From positions 654,686-718,685 of the forward strand of contig NZ_FQWQ01000003.1 in the NCBI RefSeq assembly GCF_900129725.1: a stretch of 64,000 bases of DNA, read 5' to 3'. The notes below the pieces were generated by a model. That model searched no databases. It was not told the origin of the DNA and was given only the letters and a program-made list of their open reading frames with translations. The DNA is from Chryseolinea serpens (GTDB taxonomy: Bacteria > Bacteroidota > Bacteroidia > Cytophagales > Cyclobacteriaceae). The translations under genes and the position numbers were made by a program. Below, piece by piece: positions 1-9,746 of the stretch. Position 1 is the first letter of the stretch. Each line of letters starts with the position of its first letter.

Positions 1-363
1 GGTTCCGGCGGCTTTCAACACGTCTACAAACTCGATGGAGCTGCCATCCATGATCGGGCACTCGGGGCCGTCCAGTTGGATGAGTACGTTGTCGATTTCA
101 AGGCCTGTACAGGCGGCCAGGGTGTGTTCTATGGTGCTTACGCGGGCACCGCTTTGCTCAATGGTGGTTCCACGCGAGACATCCACCACATTGTCGCAAT
201 CGGCCTCGATGATGGGAGATCCGGGCAGGTCAATGCGCTGGAATTTTATGCCGTGGTTGGGTTTGGCGGGCACAAAAGTGATGTTGGTCTGCACCCCGCT
301 ATGAAGTCCGACACCCGAAAGGGCTACGGATTTCTGGATAGTTTGCTGTTTGATATTGAGCAT
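1..363 (-). CDS. lpxC: UDP-3-O-acyl-N-acetylglucosamine deacetylase, N-terminal part (cut by window edge)
   Basis: This enzyme catalyses the committed, zinc-dependent deacetylation step of lipid A synthesis in the cytoplasm. The visible 121 residues begin MLNIKQQTIQKSVALSGVG and contain the LpxC signature GLHSG, then STIEHTLAAL, whose His is a zinc ligand, and DGPECPIMDGSS. The reading frame runs off the left edge, so the catalytic core is not visible. In Bacteroidota LpxC is usually fused to FabZ, which cannot be checked here. The gene follows lpxD on the same strand after 91 bases, and a good promoter lies in that gap. The ATG at 361-363 is the only sensible start because the conserved N-terminus begins directly after it. 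Confidence 0.95.
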   Translation of the reverse strand, partial: MLNIKQQTIQKSVALSGVGLHSGVQTNITFVPAKPNHGIKFQRIDLPGSPIIEADCDNVVDVSRGTTIEQSGARVSTIEHTLAACTGLEIDNVLIQLDGPECPIMDGSSIEFVDVLKAAGT

Positions 364-382
364 TTAGTGTTGCAAAAGTGGG

Positions 383-414
383 CAAAGTTAACTGCAAACA
401 GGAGATTATCCAAT
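383..414 (-). promoter_or_regulatory. Putative lpxC promoter
   Basis: On the minus strand ATTG (414-411), a 20-base spacer and TAACTTTG (390-383) match the Bacteroidota housekeeping promoter, whose consensus is TTTG/TTG then TAnnTTTG. The predicted transcript would start near 376, about 13 bases before the lpxC ATG. This suggests that lpxC can be transcribed separately from lpxD. Confidence 0.5.
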
Positions 415-454
415 TTTGCCTTTACACCCCCTTTACAGCCCCTTGAAAAGCCCC

Positions 455-1516
455 TTAATCCACTGAAAGCGAAGTGTTTTCCGACTTTTTGACCTTGTCT
501 TCCAACTCGCGGAGGCGATGTTGGAAGTCCGGAAGCTTTTTAAAGACGGCATAGGACTTATAGTACTCCCCGTAGTCGTAGGCAGGAGAGCCCATGAGTT
601 TCTGACCTTCTTCTTTAATGGATTTGGAAATGCCCGCTTGGGCGCCCAAACCCGTGTGATTGGCAATGACAAGGTGCCCGGCAATGCCCACCTGGCCGCC
701 AATGATGCAATTTTCGCCGATTTTGGTCGAACCCGACACGCCCGCCTGGGCCGCGATGACCGTGTTTTTGCCGATCTCTACATTATGAGCAACCTGGATC
801 AGGTTGTCCAGCTTCACACCCTGGTGGACAATGGTGGCGTCGCCAAACAAGGTGGCGCAGTCAATGACGGTGTTGGCGCCAATGGCCACGTGGTCTTCAA
901 TGATGACGGTGCCCAGTTGAGGAATGGTCTTATAAGAACCGTCTTCCTGGGGAGCAAATCCAAAACCGTCGCTGCCGATCACACAACCGGAATGGATCAC
1001 GCAGTGATTGCCGATCTTGGTGTCGGCATAGATCTTTACGCCGCTGTGCAGGATGCAATGGTTGCCGATCACCACGTTATCGCCAACATAGGCATGGGGA
1101 TAGATCTTTACACCGTCGCCGATCTTCACGTTGTTGCCGATATAAGAGAAGGCGCCGCGATAGAAGTCCTTGCCGATGGTCGCGCTTTCTGACATAAAAC
1201 TGGGTTGCTCCACGCCGCTCTTCTGAAAGCTGATCAGCTTGTGATATTCCTCCAGCAGACGTGTGAAACTGATGTAGGGATCTTCCACCAGGATGAGCGT
1301 TGAAACAACCTCTTTTTTGGGGACAAAGTCTTTTTTTACAATAACGGCCGTGGCCTGCGTGGTGTAAATGTATTGTTCGTATTTGGGGTTGGAAAGAAAA
1401 GCGATCTGGCCCTGCTTGGCATCCTGGATCTTGGCCAGCATGTTGATCTTTTCATTGCCATTACCACTAACTTCTCCGCCGAGCATCGCGGCTATTTGAT
1501 TGACCGTAAATTCCAT
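455..1516 (-). CDS. lpxD: UDP-3-O-acylglucosamine N-acyltransferase
   Basis: LpxD transfers a 3-hydroxyacyl chain from acyl-ACP to the 2-amino group of UDP-3-O-acylglucosamine, the third step of lipid A synthesis. The 353-residue length is normal for the family. Residues about 1-100 form the uridine-binding domain. Residues 110-320 are a left-handed beta helix of hexapeptide repeats (for example IGNHCI, IGANTV, IGENCI, IGGQVG). The catalytic histidine is in QVAHNVEIG (His244), and the C-terminus is helical with an acidic/basic tail. The gene lies between the HD phosphohydrolase gene and lpxC, an order common in Bacteroidota. Confidence 0.96.
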   Translation of the reverse strand: MEFTVNQIAAMLGGEVSGNGNEKINMLAKIQDAKQGQIAFLSNPKYEQYIYTTQATAVIVKKDFVPKKEVVSTLILVEDPYISFTRLLEEYHKLISFQKSGVEQPSFMSESATIGKDFYRGAFSYIGNNVKIGDGVKIYPHAYVGDNVVIGNHCILHSGVKIYADTKIGNHCVIHSGCVIGSDGFGFAPQEDGSYKTIPQLGTVIIEDHVAIGANTVIDCATLFGDATIVHQGVKLDNLIQVAHNVEIGKNTVIAAQAGVSGSTKIGENCIIGGQVGIAGHLVIANHTGLGAQAGISKSIKEEGQKLMGSPAYDYGEYYKSYAVFKKLPDFQHRLRELEDKVKKSENTSLSVD

Positions 1517-1625
1517 TCCTTCAATGGTTAAATCGTTCGTCGATACGTTATTCCTCTTTCAGATTTCAGACAAAAGCCAAGTTTGTGCTATCGGTTAAAG
1601 CGTGCGGGGTCACAGCATAACGAAT

Positions 1626-2849
1626 CTACAAAGATACATTTTTAGGCCAGCACAGATAGTTTTTTTTGACGATTTTGCTCAACGCCTTGATGTTGGGCAA
1701 CTCCGACGCCTGGGCGATGTCCAGCACCTCGCCGCTGCGCATCAGGATATTGATCTGGTGCCCTTCGGCGTAAGCCTCGTTGCTGACCGTGCCGTGCGAA
1801 AAAAGATAGGCGGCCTCCGAGCGCAGGGTTCCATATTTGCGCATGACGGCCACCCGTATTTTTTCTACCTGGCTTTTGCGGATCGGATCGGCGCTGAGCT
1901 TGATCCGGAACAATTTCCGTTCGATCAGCATCTCCGAAAGCAGCGAAAGGATCCGGTCGTTGTGGTCGCGCCAAAACTTCAGCGCGCCCCAAATATCATT
2001 GTCATCCAAACGGCCAAAAGCGTCCAGCAGCTTGGTATCCTTGAAGTCGGCCAGGGTGAACTCGTTTTCCAGGAAGGACATCAGCGGCCGGCTGGCCGGC
2101 ACCGTCTCGCCTCCCCGCACCAACACCTGGGCGCGGCGGATCAGGTTCACCAACATGCGCTCCGTGCTCACGGTGGTTTTATGAAGATACACCTGCCAAT
2201 ACATGAGGCGGCGGGCATTCAGAAAGTTTTCGATGCTGTAAATCCCTTTCTCCTCCACCATCACCTGGTCGCGGTGCACGGTGAGCATCGACAGGATCCG
2301 GTCCACGCCAATAGAGCCCTCCTGCACGCCAGTGAAAAAACTATCGCGTTTCAGGTAGTCCAGGCGGTCGATGTCCAGTTGGCTGGATACGAGTTGGTGG
2401 AAGAACTTGCGCCGGTAGCTATTGCGAAAGATCCTCAGGGTGAGGTTCAATGCGCCGTTGAATTCGGCATTCAACTTGTCCATCATCAGGTACGACAGGC
2501 TTTCGTGGCGGATGCCGGGCAGGAGTGAGTACTCCAGCGTATGCGAAAAAGGGCCATGACCCAGGTCGTGGAGGAGGATGGCCAGCTGGGAGGCCTCGTA
2601 TTCCTCGTCCGAGATCTCGACGCCTTTCAGCCGGAGGGCGTCCAAAGCCAGTCCCATCAGGTGAAGGGCGCCAAGCGCGTGCTGAAAGCGGGTATGCTGG
2701 GCGGCCGGGTAAACATAATCGGTCAAACCGAGTTGTTTAATATGGCGGAGCCGTTGAAAATAGGGGTGAGAGATGATGTCGAAGATCAGTTCCGTCGGGA
2801 TGGTGATAAATCCATACACGGGATCGTTAATGATCTTCTTTTTGTTCAT
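1626..2849 (-). CDS. HD-domain phosphohydrolase
   Basis: A 407-residue protein of the HD superfamily (YdhJ/dGTPase-like branch found beside lpxD in Bacteroidota). Metal-binding residues are visible: RFQHALG (His57), LLHDLGHGPFSH (His94-Asp95, with His98 and His103 following) and the later Asp in LDIDRLDYLKRD. These fit a hydrolase of phosphate esters, perhaps nucleotides, but the substrate cannot be read from sequence. It starts with ATG at 2849 and is divergent from porX, 84 bases away. On the other side lpxD follows in the same direction after 109 bases. It could be part of lipid A or nucleotide housekeeping; the link to lpxD is by position only. Confidence 0.85.
   Translation of the reverse strand: MNKKKIINDPVYGFITIPTELIFDIISHPYFQRLRHIKQLGLTDYVYPAAQHTRFQHALGALHLMGLALDALRLKGVEISDEEYEASQLAILLHDLGHGPFSHTLEYSLLPGIRHESLSYLMMDKLNAEFNGALNLTLRIFRNSYRRKFFHQLVSSQLDIDRLDYLKRDSFFTGVQEGSIGVDRILSMLTVHRDQVMVEEKGIYSIENFLNARRLMYWQVYLHKTTVSTERMLVNLIRRAQVLVRGGETVPASRPLMSFLENEFTLADFKDTKLLDAFGRLDDNDIWGALKFWRDHNDRILSLLSEMLIERKLFRIKLSADPIRKSQVEKIRVAVMRKYGTLRSEAAYLFSHGTVSNEAYAEGHQINILMRSGEVLDIAQASELPNIKALSKIVKKNYLCWPKNVSL
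1629..1636 (-). promoter_or_regulatory. Possible lpxD promoter -7 element
   Basis: TATCTTTG on the minus strand (1636-1629) fits TAnnTTTG exactly and lies at the 3' end of the HD gene, about 110 bases before lpxD. No good TTTG is seen 19-21 bases upstream, so this is only half supported. Confidence 0.3.
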
Positions 2850-2933
2850 CCTTCAGGGTTCTACGTCAATCCTTTATCTGATGATCGTGTCAGCGGATAA
2901 CGATTAATGGTTAAATTGGTGAAATTTTCAACT

Positions 2934-4493
2934 ATGCAAAGATATAGCATTTTGTGGGCGGATGATGAAATTGATTTGTTGAAGCCTCATATTCTTTTTC
3001 TCGAACAACGGGGCTACGATATCACGCCGGTAAACAACGGCACGGAGGCGGTGGAGCTCACAGACGACAAGCACTTTGATGTGGTTTTCCTCGACGAAAA
3101 TATGCCCGGCATGTCGGGCCTGGAAGCGCTCACCCAGATCAAAAATAATAAGCCTAACCTCCCCGTGGTGATGATCACCAAGAACGAGGAAGAGCACATC
3201 ATGGAAGAGGCCATCGGCTCGAAGATCGCCGACTATCTCATCAAGCCGCTCAACCCTAGCCAGATCCTGCTGGCCGTAAAAAAAATACTCGACAACAAGC
3301 GCCTGATCATCGAGAAGACCAACCTGAACTATCAGCAGGAATTCCGCAAGATCAGCATGGCCTTCCAGGAAAATATGAACCACGAAGAGTGGGCCGACAT
3401 CTACAAGAAGCTGGTGTTCTGGGAGCTGCAAATGGACCACGCCGACAACCAGGACATGGGCGAGGTGCTCGACATGCAAAAGACGGAGGCCAACGCCAAC
3501 TTCGCCAAGTTCATCATCCGGAATTATGATTCCTGGCTCAACGACCCCAAGGCCGAAAAGCCCTTGCTGTCGCACCAGCTCATGAAGAAAAAAGTATTCC
3601 CTGAGATTGGTAAGAAACCCGTGTTTGTTATCCTGATCGATAACCTGCGCTACGATCAGTGGAAAGTGATCGAGCCCGTGCTTACGGAATATTTCAACGT
3701 AACCAGCGAAGAAACCTACTATTCCATTCTGCCCACCACCACGGCCTATGCCCGGAACGCCATCTTTTCCGGACAGCTGCCCTCCGAAATGGCAAAGACC
3801 AACCCCGACCTGTGGGTAGGCGAGGACGAAGATGAGGGCAAGAATAATTTTGAATCCGAATTTTTGTCCAAACAACTTCGCCGGAACAATCTGAACGTGA
3901 AGATGTCGTACCACAAGATCAAGAACCTGGAGGAAGGCAGAAGCCTGGCCGACACGGTGAACAATCTTTTTCAGAACGACCTCAATGTGGTGGTCTACAA
4001 CTTCGTGGATATGCTCTCGCACGCCCGCACCGACATGGCGATGGTGCGCGAGTTGGCGCCGGACGAATCGGCCTACCGCTCTATCACGAAATCATGGTTC
4101 CTGCACTCTCCCCTGATCGACATTCTGAAAAAGATCGCAGAGAAAGATGTGAAAGTGGTCATCACCACCGACCACGGCACCATCCGCGTCAAGCGCCCTT
4201 TCAAGATCATTGGCGACCGGAGTGTGAACAGCAACCTGCGCTATAAACAGGGCAAGAACCTGGGATATGAAGGCGAGAAAGTAATGACCGTGCTGAAGCC
4301 GGAGCGCCTCTTTTTGCCAAAACTCAACGTGTCGTCCTCCTATGTGTTTGCCATCGAGGACCAGTTCTTCGCCTATCCGAACAACTACAATTACTACGTG
4401 AATTTCTATAAAGACACCTTTCAGCACGGCGGGGTGAGCATGGAGGAGATCATCATACCCATAATTTTCTTAACTTCGAAGAATGCGTCATGA
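2934..4493 (+). CDS. porX: PorX-type response regulator with PglZ/alkaline-phosphatase-fold domain
   Basis: PorX is the response regulator that, with histidine kinase PorY and sigma factor SigP, controls T9SS gene expression in Bacteroidota. Its C-terminal domain is of the alkaline-phosphatase superfamily (PglZ) and acts as a phosphodiesterase in characterised homologues. The N-terminal receiver domain shows WADDE (residues 8-12), the phosphoacceptor Asp54 in FLDENMPG, and the switch Thr and Lys in MITKNEE and LIKPLNP. A helical linker follows to about residue 200. The C-terminal domain carries the metal-site motifs VILIDNLRYD, ILPTTTAYAR and ITTDHGTIR. I chose the ATG at 2934 because nine extra upstream residues have no counterpart in receiver domains. 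The stop overlaps the tsaE start by four bases (ATGA), so the two are co-translated. Confidence 0.93.
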   Translation: MQRYSILWADDEIDLLKPHILFLEQRGYDITPVNNGTEAVELTDDKHFDVVFLDENMPGMSGLEALTQIKNNKPNLPVVMITKNEEEHIMEEAIGSKIADYLIKPLNPSQILLAVKKILDNKRLIIEKTNLNYQQEFRKISMAFQENMNHEEWADIYKKLVFWELQMDHADNQDMGEVLDMQKTEANANFAKFIIRNYDSWLNDPKAEKPLLSHQLMKKKVFPEIGKKPVFVILIDNLRYDQWKVIEPVLTEYFNVTSEETYYSILPTTTAYARNAIFSGQLPSEMAKTNPDLWVGEDEDEGKNNFESEFLSKQLRRNNLNVKMSYHKIKNLEEGRSLADTVNNLFQNDLNVVVYNFVDMLSHARTDMAMVRELAPDESAYRSITKSWFLHSPLIDILKKIAEKDVKVVITTDHGTIRVKRPFKIIGDRSVNSNLRYKQGKNLGYEGEKVMTVLKPERLFLPKLNVSSSYVFAIEDQFFAYPNNYNYYVNFYKDTFQHGGVSMEEIIIPIIFLTSKNAS

Positions 4494-4948
4494 TCGTAGA
4501 GGAGGCCGTGTTCCGTTCGGTAACACAATCGGGTTTAGAAGCAGTGGCACATAACGTGATCGGGCGCCTGGAGGCGTTCCCGGTATGGTTATTTCATGGT
4601 GAGATGGGCTCCGGCAAAACGACGCTGATCAAGGCGATCGGCAAGCTGGCCGGCGTGCAGGATGCTATGAGCAGCCCCACTTTTTCGATTGTAAACGAAT
4701 ATGAGACACTGGCGCATACCAAGATTTTTCATTTTGACTTTTACAGGATAAAGCACGAAGCGGAGGCATATGATATTGGAACAGAGGAGTATTTTTATTC
4801 GGGCTATCCTTGCTTTGTAGAATGGCCGGAAAAGATCCCTTCCCTAATCCCCCCGCGATATGCGGAAGTGTCCATCCAGGTAGACAGTAATACAGAACGA
4901 ACCATAGTGATTTCAGTCCATGACCGAGAAGAAGAAAACGGGCTTTGA
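4490..4948 (+). CDS. tsaE: tRNA threonylcarbamoyladenosine biosynthesis ATPase
   Basis: TsaE is the ATPase that resets the TsaB-TsaD-TsaC machinery making t6A37 in ANN-decoding tRNAs. The 152-residue protein has a Walker A motif GEMGSGKT at residues 37-44, and the family motifs SSPTFSIVNEYE, HFDFYRI and FVEWPEKI. Its length is typical. It overlaps porX by 4 bases upstream and the alanine dehydrogenase gene by 29 bases downstream, so the three form one tight operon. This order is common in Bacteroidota. Confidence 0.95.
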   Translation: MIVEEAVFRSVTQSGLEAVAHNVIGRLEAFPVWLFHGEMGSGKTTLIKAIGKLAGVQDAMSSPTFSIVNEYETLAHTKIFHFDFYRIKHEAEAYDIGTEEYFYSGYPCFVEWPEKIPSLIPPRYAEVSIQVDSNTERTIVISVHDREEENGL

Positions 4949-6143
4949 GGCGCTAGCCAAAGCCAGCATGCAAACGCAAGAGCAGTTGCTTGAAGTACGA
5001 AAGAGACGGCACACGTTTTTTATTGGCTTGCCCAAAGAAATATCGCTGCAGGAAAACCGCATCAGCCTCACCCCCGACGCCGTCGCGTTGCTGGTGAACA
5101 ACGGCCACGAAGTGTGGGTGGAAGCCAAGGCCGGCATCGGCTCGAAATTTTCCGACAAACAATACAGTGACGCGGGCGCGAAGATCGTGTACTCGCCCCA
5201 GGAAGTATACCAGGCCGACGTCATCCTCAAGATCGAACCACCCACCCTCGAAGAGATCGAGTTGATGCATGCCGGACAGACGCTGATCTCGGCGTTGCAA
5301 TTGGGCCACCTGAAAGTGGAGAGCCTGCAAGCCCTGATGAAAAAGAAAATCACCGCGCTGGCGTACGAGTTCATTGAAGATAAGGTGGGCGGCATGCCCA
5401 TCATTCGCGCCATGAGCGAGATTGCGGGCAGCAGCGTGCTCTTGATTGCGTCCGAATATTTGAGCACGGCCAACAATGGGAAAGGTGTTATTCTGGGCGG
5501 CATCACCGGTGTGCCTCCGACAAAAGTAGTGATCATTGGTGCAGGCACCGTGGCAGAATATGCCGTGCGTGCGGCCCTGGGGTTGGGCGCTGATGTCCAG
5601 GTGTTCGATAATCATTTGTATAAGTTGCGCCGCATCAAACATTTGCTGGGCCAACAGATCTATACCTCCACCATCGATACCATCACCTTAAGCGACACCT
5701 TAAAGACCGCCGATGTGGTTGTAGGCGCCTTGCGCGCAGAAAAAGGAAGACCTCGCCATGTGATCACGGAAGAGATGGTCACGCAGATGAAAGTGGATTC
5801 GCTCATCATCGACCTTAGTATCGACCAGGGCGGATGTGTGGAGACTTCAGAGATCACCACGCTAAGTAAGCCGGTGTTCCGCAAGCACGGTGTGATTCAT
5901 TATTGTGTGCCAAACGTGGCATCACGGGTGGCCCACACGGCGGCGAATGCATTGAGCAATATTTTTACGCCTACCATTTTGCGCGCTGCCGAAGAGGGTG
6001 GCGTGGAGGCGATGATCTTTTCGCACAAGTGGTTTATGAAGGGCGTCTACACCTACAAGGGTGGATTGACAAACGAGCATGTGGCGCGAAAATTTGGCTT
6101 GAAGCACAAGAACATCGAGTTGCTTTTGGCTGCCCGGTTCTGA
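4920..6143 (+). CDS. ald: Alanine dehydrogenase
   Basis: A 407-residue member of the alanine dehydrogenase/NAD(P) transhydrogenase alpha family, interconverting L-alanine and pyruvate with NAD. After an N-terminal extension of about 30 residues comes the conserved start GLPKEISLQENRISLTPD, with the substrate-binding Arg and Lys region VILKIEPP. The NAD-binding Rossmann motif is VVIIGAGTVAEYA (residues 203-215), followed by an acidic strand end VFDNHLYKLRR. Canonical Ald is about 370 residues; the extra N-terminus is typical of the Bacteroidota subgroup. The start codon lies 29 bases inside tsaE in another frame. A role in lysine or transhydrogenase reactions is less likely because there are no membrane segments. 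Confidence 0.88.
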   Translation: MTEKKKTGFEALAKASMQTQEQLLEVRKRRHTFFIGLPKEISLQENRISLTPDAVALLVNNGHEVWVEAKAGIGSKFSDKQYSDAGAKIVYSPQEVYQADVILKIEPPTLEEIELMHAGQTLISALQLGHLKVESLQALMKKKITALAYEFIEDKVGGMPIIRAMSEIAGSSVLLIASEYLSTANNGKGVILGGITGVPPTKVVIIGAGTVAEYAVRAALGLGADVQVFDNHLYKLRRIKHLLGQQIYTSTIDTITLSDTLKTADVVVGALRAEKGRPRHVITEEMVTQMKVDSLIIDLSIDQGGCVETSEITTLSKPVFRKHGVIHYCVPNVASRVAHTAANALSNIFTPTILRAAEEGGVEAMIFSHKWFMKGVYTYKGGLTNEHVARKFGLKHKNIELLLAARF

Positions 6144-6199
6144 TTTTTTCTGCACTTCTTTCGAGTTTTTTGACTGGCGAATAACCCGTAATACGGGGT

Positions 6200-6230
6200 A
6201 TTGATCTCCTTTTTTTAACCTGTAAGTTTG
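6200..6230 (+). promoter_or_regulatory. Promoter for the secreted protein at 6248
   Basis: ATTG at 6200-6203, a 19-base spacer and a perfect TAAGTTTG at 6223-6230 match the Bacteroidota promoter. Transcription would start near 6237, leaving a leader of about ten bases. A small inverted repeat (CCCGT/ACGGG, 6185-6197) sits directly upstream and has no T-run, so it is not an obvious terminator for ald. Confidence 0.65.
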
Positions 6231-6247
6231 GTTGTCACCTATGGGTT

Positions 6248-6997
6248 ATGAAAAAGCCGGTCCTCATTTTTCTGGGTCTCTCACTTGGTCTGCTGGTCCT
6301 GGCTCAGCCCAATGTTGTTCCAAATAACATACGCTCCGTAAATACACTCGAAAAGCTCTATGATCCCGATGGATTGGGACGCACGGACATGCTGTATGGC
6401 ATTCCTCAACCGGAAGGGAAAGTGGTAGGCGACACGTACTTCTCCACGCAATGGAAAGCCTCAACAATTCTTTTGTACAAGGATGAAAAAATGGTCGAGG
6501 GTTTCCTGACTCGCTACGATATTCGCGCCAACGAAATAGAAGTAAAGACGCAAAGTGGTATAAAAATCGTGAGTGGCGATAAAGTGAAGAGCTTTATCTG
6601 GATCGATTCCGTTAGTCGCGTGCCCAGTTACTTTGTGAACGCGAAAGATTTTAAAGACAAAGACCAAACAACGCTGTCGGGATTTTTCCAGGTAGTCGTG
6701 GACGGGCCGCTGCCGTTGCTGAAGCAGACCACCGTGTACGTTAAGAAAGCAGATTACAGCGTCCAGTTCGATGTGGGCAGTCGCGATGACAAGATCCTGA
6801 AAAAAACAGAGTTGTATTTTGCGAGGGATGGTCAAGTTATGGAACTTCCATCGTCCAAAAAGAAGCTACTGCCACTCTTTGGCGACAAAGCTGAGGCGAT
6901 CGGGAAGTTCATACAGGATCAAAACCTCACGGTCTCACGCGAAGCAGACCTGGTCACGATCTTCAATCACTACAATGGCTTGATCACAGCGAATTAA
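6248..6997 (+). CDS. Secreted protein of unknown function
   Basis: A 249-residue protein with a clear N-terminal signal peptide ([19 protein letters not shown], cleavage probably just before QPNVV). It has no lipobox and no other membrane segment. The rest looks like a soluble, mostly beta fold, with alternating hydrophobic residues (for example [30 protein letters not shown]) and a helical C-terminal part ending in [14 protein letters not shown] do not recognise a named domain. The gene has its own promoter. Its TAA stop shares the palindromic TTAA at 6994-6997 with the stop of the convergent valS gene. A periplasmic or outer-membrane-associated protein is likely; any function would be a guess. 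Confidence 0.8.
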   Translation: MKKPVLIFLGLSLGLLVLAQPNVVPNNIRSVNTLEKLYDPDGLGRTDMLYGIPQPEGKVVGDTYFSTQWKASTILLYKDEKMVEGFLTRYDIRANEIEVKTQSGIKIVSGDKVKSFIWIDSVSRVPSYFVNAKDFKDKDQTTLSGFFQVVVDGPLPLLKQTTVYVKKADYSVQFDVGSRDDKILKKTELYFARDGQVMELPSSKKKLLPLFGDKAEAIGKFIQDQNLTVSREADLVTIFNHYNGLITAN

Positions 6998-9624
6998 AGT
7001 CGGCCCAGGCTTTCTTCCAGTGACCGGATCTTTGCTTCGGCGTCGGCTTTCTTTTTGCGTTCTATTTCTACAACCTCTGGCTTCGCGCTGTTTACGAATT
7101 TTTCGTTAGACAGTTTTTTGTCTACCGATATCATAAATCCACGTTGATACTCCAGGTCTTTTAACAGTGCCTCCCGTTCTTTGGCGACATCGATCTTACC
7201 TTCCACCGGAATGAAGAACTCCGTCGATTTGATCACGAAGCCCGATGCATTGATCTTGTCAGCCGTGAACGAAACTTCGCTGAGGTTAGAGAGTTTTTTG
7301 ATGACAGGCCAGAAAGATTTTACCAGCGATCCTTCAGGAGCTTTCACAATCAACTTTAAGGCTTCCTTCGGGGAAAGACCTTTGCCATTCCGGAAATTCC
7401 GGATCTCCGTAATGATCTCGAAAGCAAAAACGCCATCCGCTAGCAGAATATCGTTCTGGTCGTTCGGTGTGGGCCAGGGGGCTACAATGATGCATTCGCT
7501 TTGAACGCGCTCTTTTAGCTCGTGCCACAACTCTTCGGTGATGAAAGGCATGAACGGGTGAAGCACTTTCATGAGACGCTCGAAGAAATCGACGGTCGTG
7601 AGGTAAGTGGCTTCGTCGATGGGCTTGCCAAACTCCGGTTTGATCATCTCCAGGTACCACGCACAGAAGTCATCCCAAATCAATTTATACGCCGTCATCA
7701 ACGCATCCGACATGCGGAACTTGCTGAAATGGTCATTCAACTCCGTCAGCGAAGCATTGAATTTCGATTCGAACCAGGCGATGGCTACTTTGTTTTCTTC
7801 TGGTTGTGGAAGACTGTCGGTTGTCCAACCTTTCACCAGGCGGAAGGCATTCCAGATCTTGTTGGCAAAGTTGCGGCCTTGCTCAATTAGCCTCTCGTCA
7901 TACAGCAGGTCATTGCCTGCCGGCGAACTGAACAGCATACCCGTACGCACTGCATCGGCACCGAAGTTACTGATCAGGTCCAGCGGATCGGGCGAGTTCC
8001 CCAACGACTTCGACATTTTCCTGCCTTGCTTGTCGCGCACGATCCCCGTGAGGTAAACATTACGGAAGGGTAGGTTGTCCCGGTATTCATAACCGGCAAT
8101 GATCATGCGGGCCACCCAGAAGAAAAGAATTTCAGGGGCCGTTACCAGGTCGTTTGTGGGATAGTAATAATTTAAATCTTTGTTGCCCTTGTTTCCGTCG
8201 CCTTTGAATACGGATGTATCAAACACAGCAATCGGCCACAGCCAGCTGGAGAACCAGGTGTCGAGCACATCGCTTTCCTGGGTCAGCTTGGGTTTGGGTG
8301 CTCCGGGTTTCTTTGTTTGATATACTTTGTGAGCTTCTTCTTCCGTCTTCGCGACTACATAAAAACCTTCCTCGTCATACCACGCGGGTATGCGATGGCC
8401 CCACCAAAGCTGGCGCGAGATACACCAATCGCGAACGTTGGCCATCCAATGGTGATAGGTGTTTTTGAACTTGGAAGGAATGAGCTGAATGTCATCATTC
8501 ATCACGTGCTCCAAGGCCGGCTTGGTGATCTCCTGCATTTTCAGGAACCATTGCAGCGAGAGGCGTGGTTCGATCACAGCGTCGGTGCGCTCGGAGAAGC
8601 CCACGTGGCTGGTATAGTCTTCCGTCTTTTGCAGGTAGCTTTTCTCCTCCAGGGCCTTGGCGATCTTTTTGCGGGCAACGAAACGGTCTTCCCCTACAAA
8701 GATCTGTGCCTTGTCGTTCAAGGTGCCGTCTTCGTTGAGGATATCGATCACTTCCAGGTTATGCTTCAATCCGAGCATGTTGTCGTTCATGTCGTGCGCC
8801 GGCGTCACCTTCAGACAGCCCGTACCGAAGTCCATGGCCACATAGTCGTCCTCGATGATGGGGATGGCCCGGTTGATGAGCGGGATCAGGGCTTTTTTTC
8901 CTTTGAGATGTTTATAGCGTTCATCGTTGGGGTTCACACAGATGGCCGCGTCGGCCATGATCGTTTCGGGACGAACCGTGGCGATGGTAACAAATTCGTT
9001 GGGATTCCCTTCGATGGGATAGTTGATGTAATACAATTTGGAAGGCACGTCGCGATGGATCACTTCGTCGTCCGACAAAGCGGTCTTTCCGGCGGGGTCC
9101 CAGTTCACCATGCGCAGTCCGCGGTAGATGTTTCCCTTGTTGTAGAGGTCGATAAAGACATCGATCACCGCCTCGTAGTAGTCGGGGTCCATCGTGAACT
9201 TGGTGCGCTCCCAGTCGCAGGAGGCGCCCAGCTTTTTGAGCTGCTCCAGGATGATGCCGCCATATTTTTCTTTCCATTCCCAGGCATACTTCAGGAACTC
9301 CTCGCGGGTGAGGTCCGATTTTTTTATGCCCCGTTCGCGCAGCATGGCCACTACTTTGGCCTCTGTCGCAATGGAGGCATGGTCCGTTCCGGGCACCCAG
9401 CAGGCCTCTTTGCCCTGCATCCGGGCTTTTCGCACCAGGATGTCCTGGATGGTATTGTTCAACATGTGGCCCATGTGAAGCACACCGGTTACATTTGGGG
9501 GGGGTATGACGATACAATACGGTTCCTTGGAGGGATCGGGCTCGGAATGGAAGAAACCGTGCTCCATCCAGTAGCTGTACCACTTATTTTCTACTTCAGA
9601 AGGGTTGTATTTGGTTGATAGCAT
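6994..9624 (-). CDS. valS: Valyl-tRNA synthetase
   Basis: Charges tRNA-Val with valine. The 876-residue length matches bacterial ValS. Class I signatures are present: [13 protein letters not shown] with HMGH at residues 50-53, and the KMSKS loop in [10 protein letters not shown]. The editing domain region includes [10 protein letters not shown] and the conserved [10 protein letters not shown] and [14 protein letters not shown] stretches. The C-terminal 70 residues form the ValS coiled-coil arm ([18 protein letters not shown] onward). The ATG at 9622-9624 is followed directly by the conserved [13 protein letters not shown]. It stands alone, convergent with the secreted protein gene at its 3' end and divergent from the transporter gene at its 5' end. 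Confidence 0.98.
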   Translation of the reverse strand: MLSTKYNPSEVENKWYSYWMEHGFFHSEPDPSKEPYCIVIPPPNVTGVLHMGHMLNNTIQDILVRKARMQGKEACWVPGTDHASIATEAKVVAMLRERGIKKSDLTREEFLKYAWEWKEKYGGIILEQLKKLGASCDWERTKFTMDPDYYEAVIDVFIDLYNKGNIYRGLRMVNWDPAGKTALSDDEVIHRDVPSKLYYINYPIEGNPNEFVTIATVRPETIMADAAICVNPNDERYKHLKGKKALIPLINRAIPIIEDDYVAMDFGTGCLKVTPAHDMNDNMLGLKHNLEVIDILNEDGTLNDKAQIFVGEDRFVARKKIAKALEEKSYLQKTEDYTSHVGFSERTDAVIEPRLSLQWFLKMQEITKPALEHVMNDDIQLIPSKFKNTYHHWMANVRDWCISRQLWWGHRIPAWYDEEGFYVVAKTEEEAHKVYQTKKPGAPKPKLTQESDVLDTWFSSWLWPIAVFDTSVFKGDGNKGNKDLNYYYPTNDLVTAPEILFFWVARMIIAGYEYRDNLPFRNVYLTGIVRDKQGRKMSKSLGNSPDPLDLISNFGADAVRTGMLFSSPAGNDLLYDERLIEQGRNFANKIWNAFRLVKGWTTDSLPQPEENKVAIAWFESKFNASLTELNDHFSKFRMSDALMTAYKLIWDDFCAWYLEMIKPEFGKPIDEATYLTTVDFFERLMKVLHPFMPFITEELWHELKERVQSECIIVAPWPTPNDQNDILLADGVFAFEIITEIRNFRNGKGLSPKEALKLIVKAPEGSLVKSFWPVIKKLSNLSEVSFTADKINASGFVIKSTEFFIPVEGKIDVAKEREALLKDLEYQRGFMISVDKKLSNEKFVNSAKPEVVEIERKKKADAEAKIRSLEESLGRL

Positions 9625-9746
9625 GGGGCGACGGCGGTACAGTTGGTTGAAAATGATTCAAAATGGGCGTAAAAATAAAGAAATTGGCCTGAATACGGAA
9701 TTTCCGCCCTCCGAAATCCCGGCCTTTACAATACCTCGTATATCGC

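Noticed and set aside
8317-9618. A 433-codon open frame on the plus strand opposite valS
   Set aside because: It is the complement of a well-supported synthetase gene, has His/Val-rich composition typical of antisense frames, and shows no known motif.
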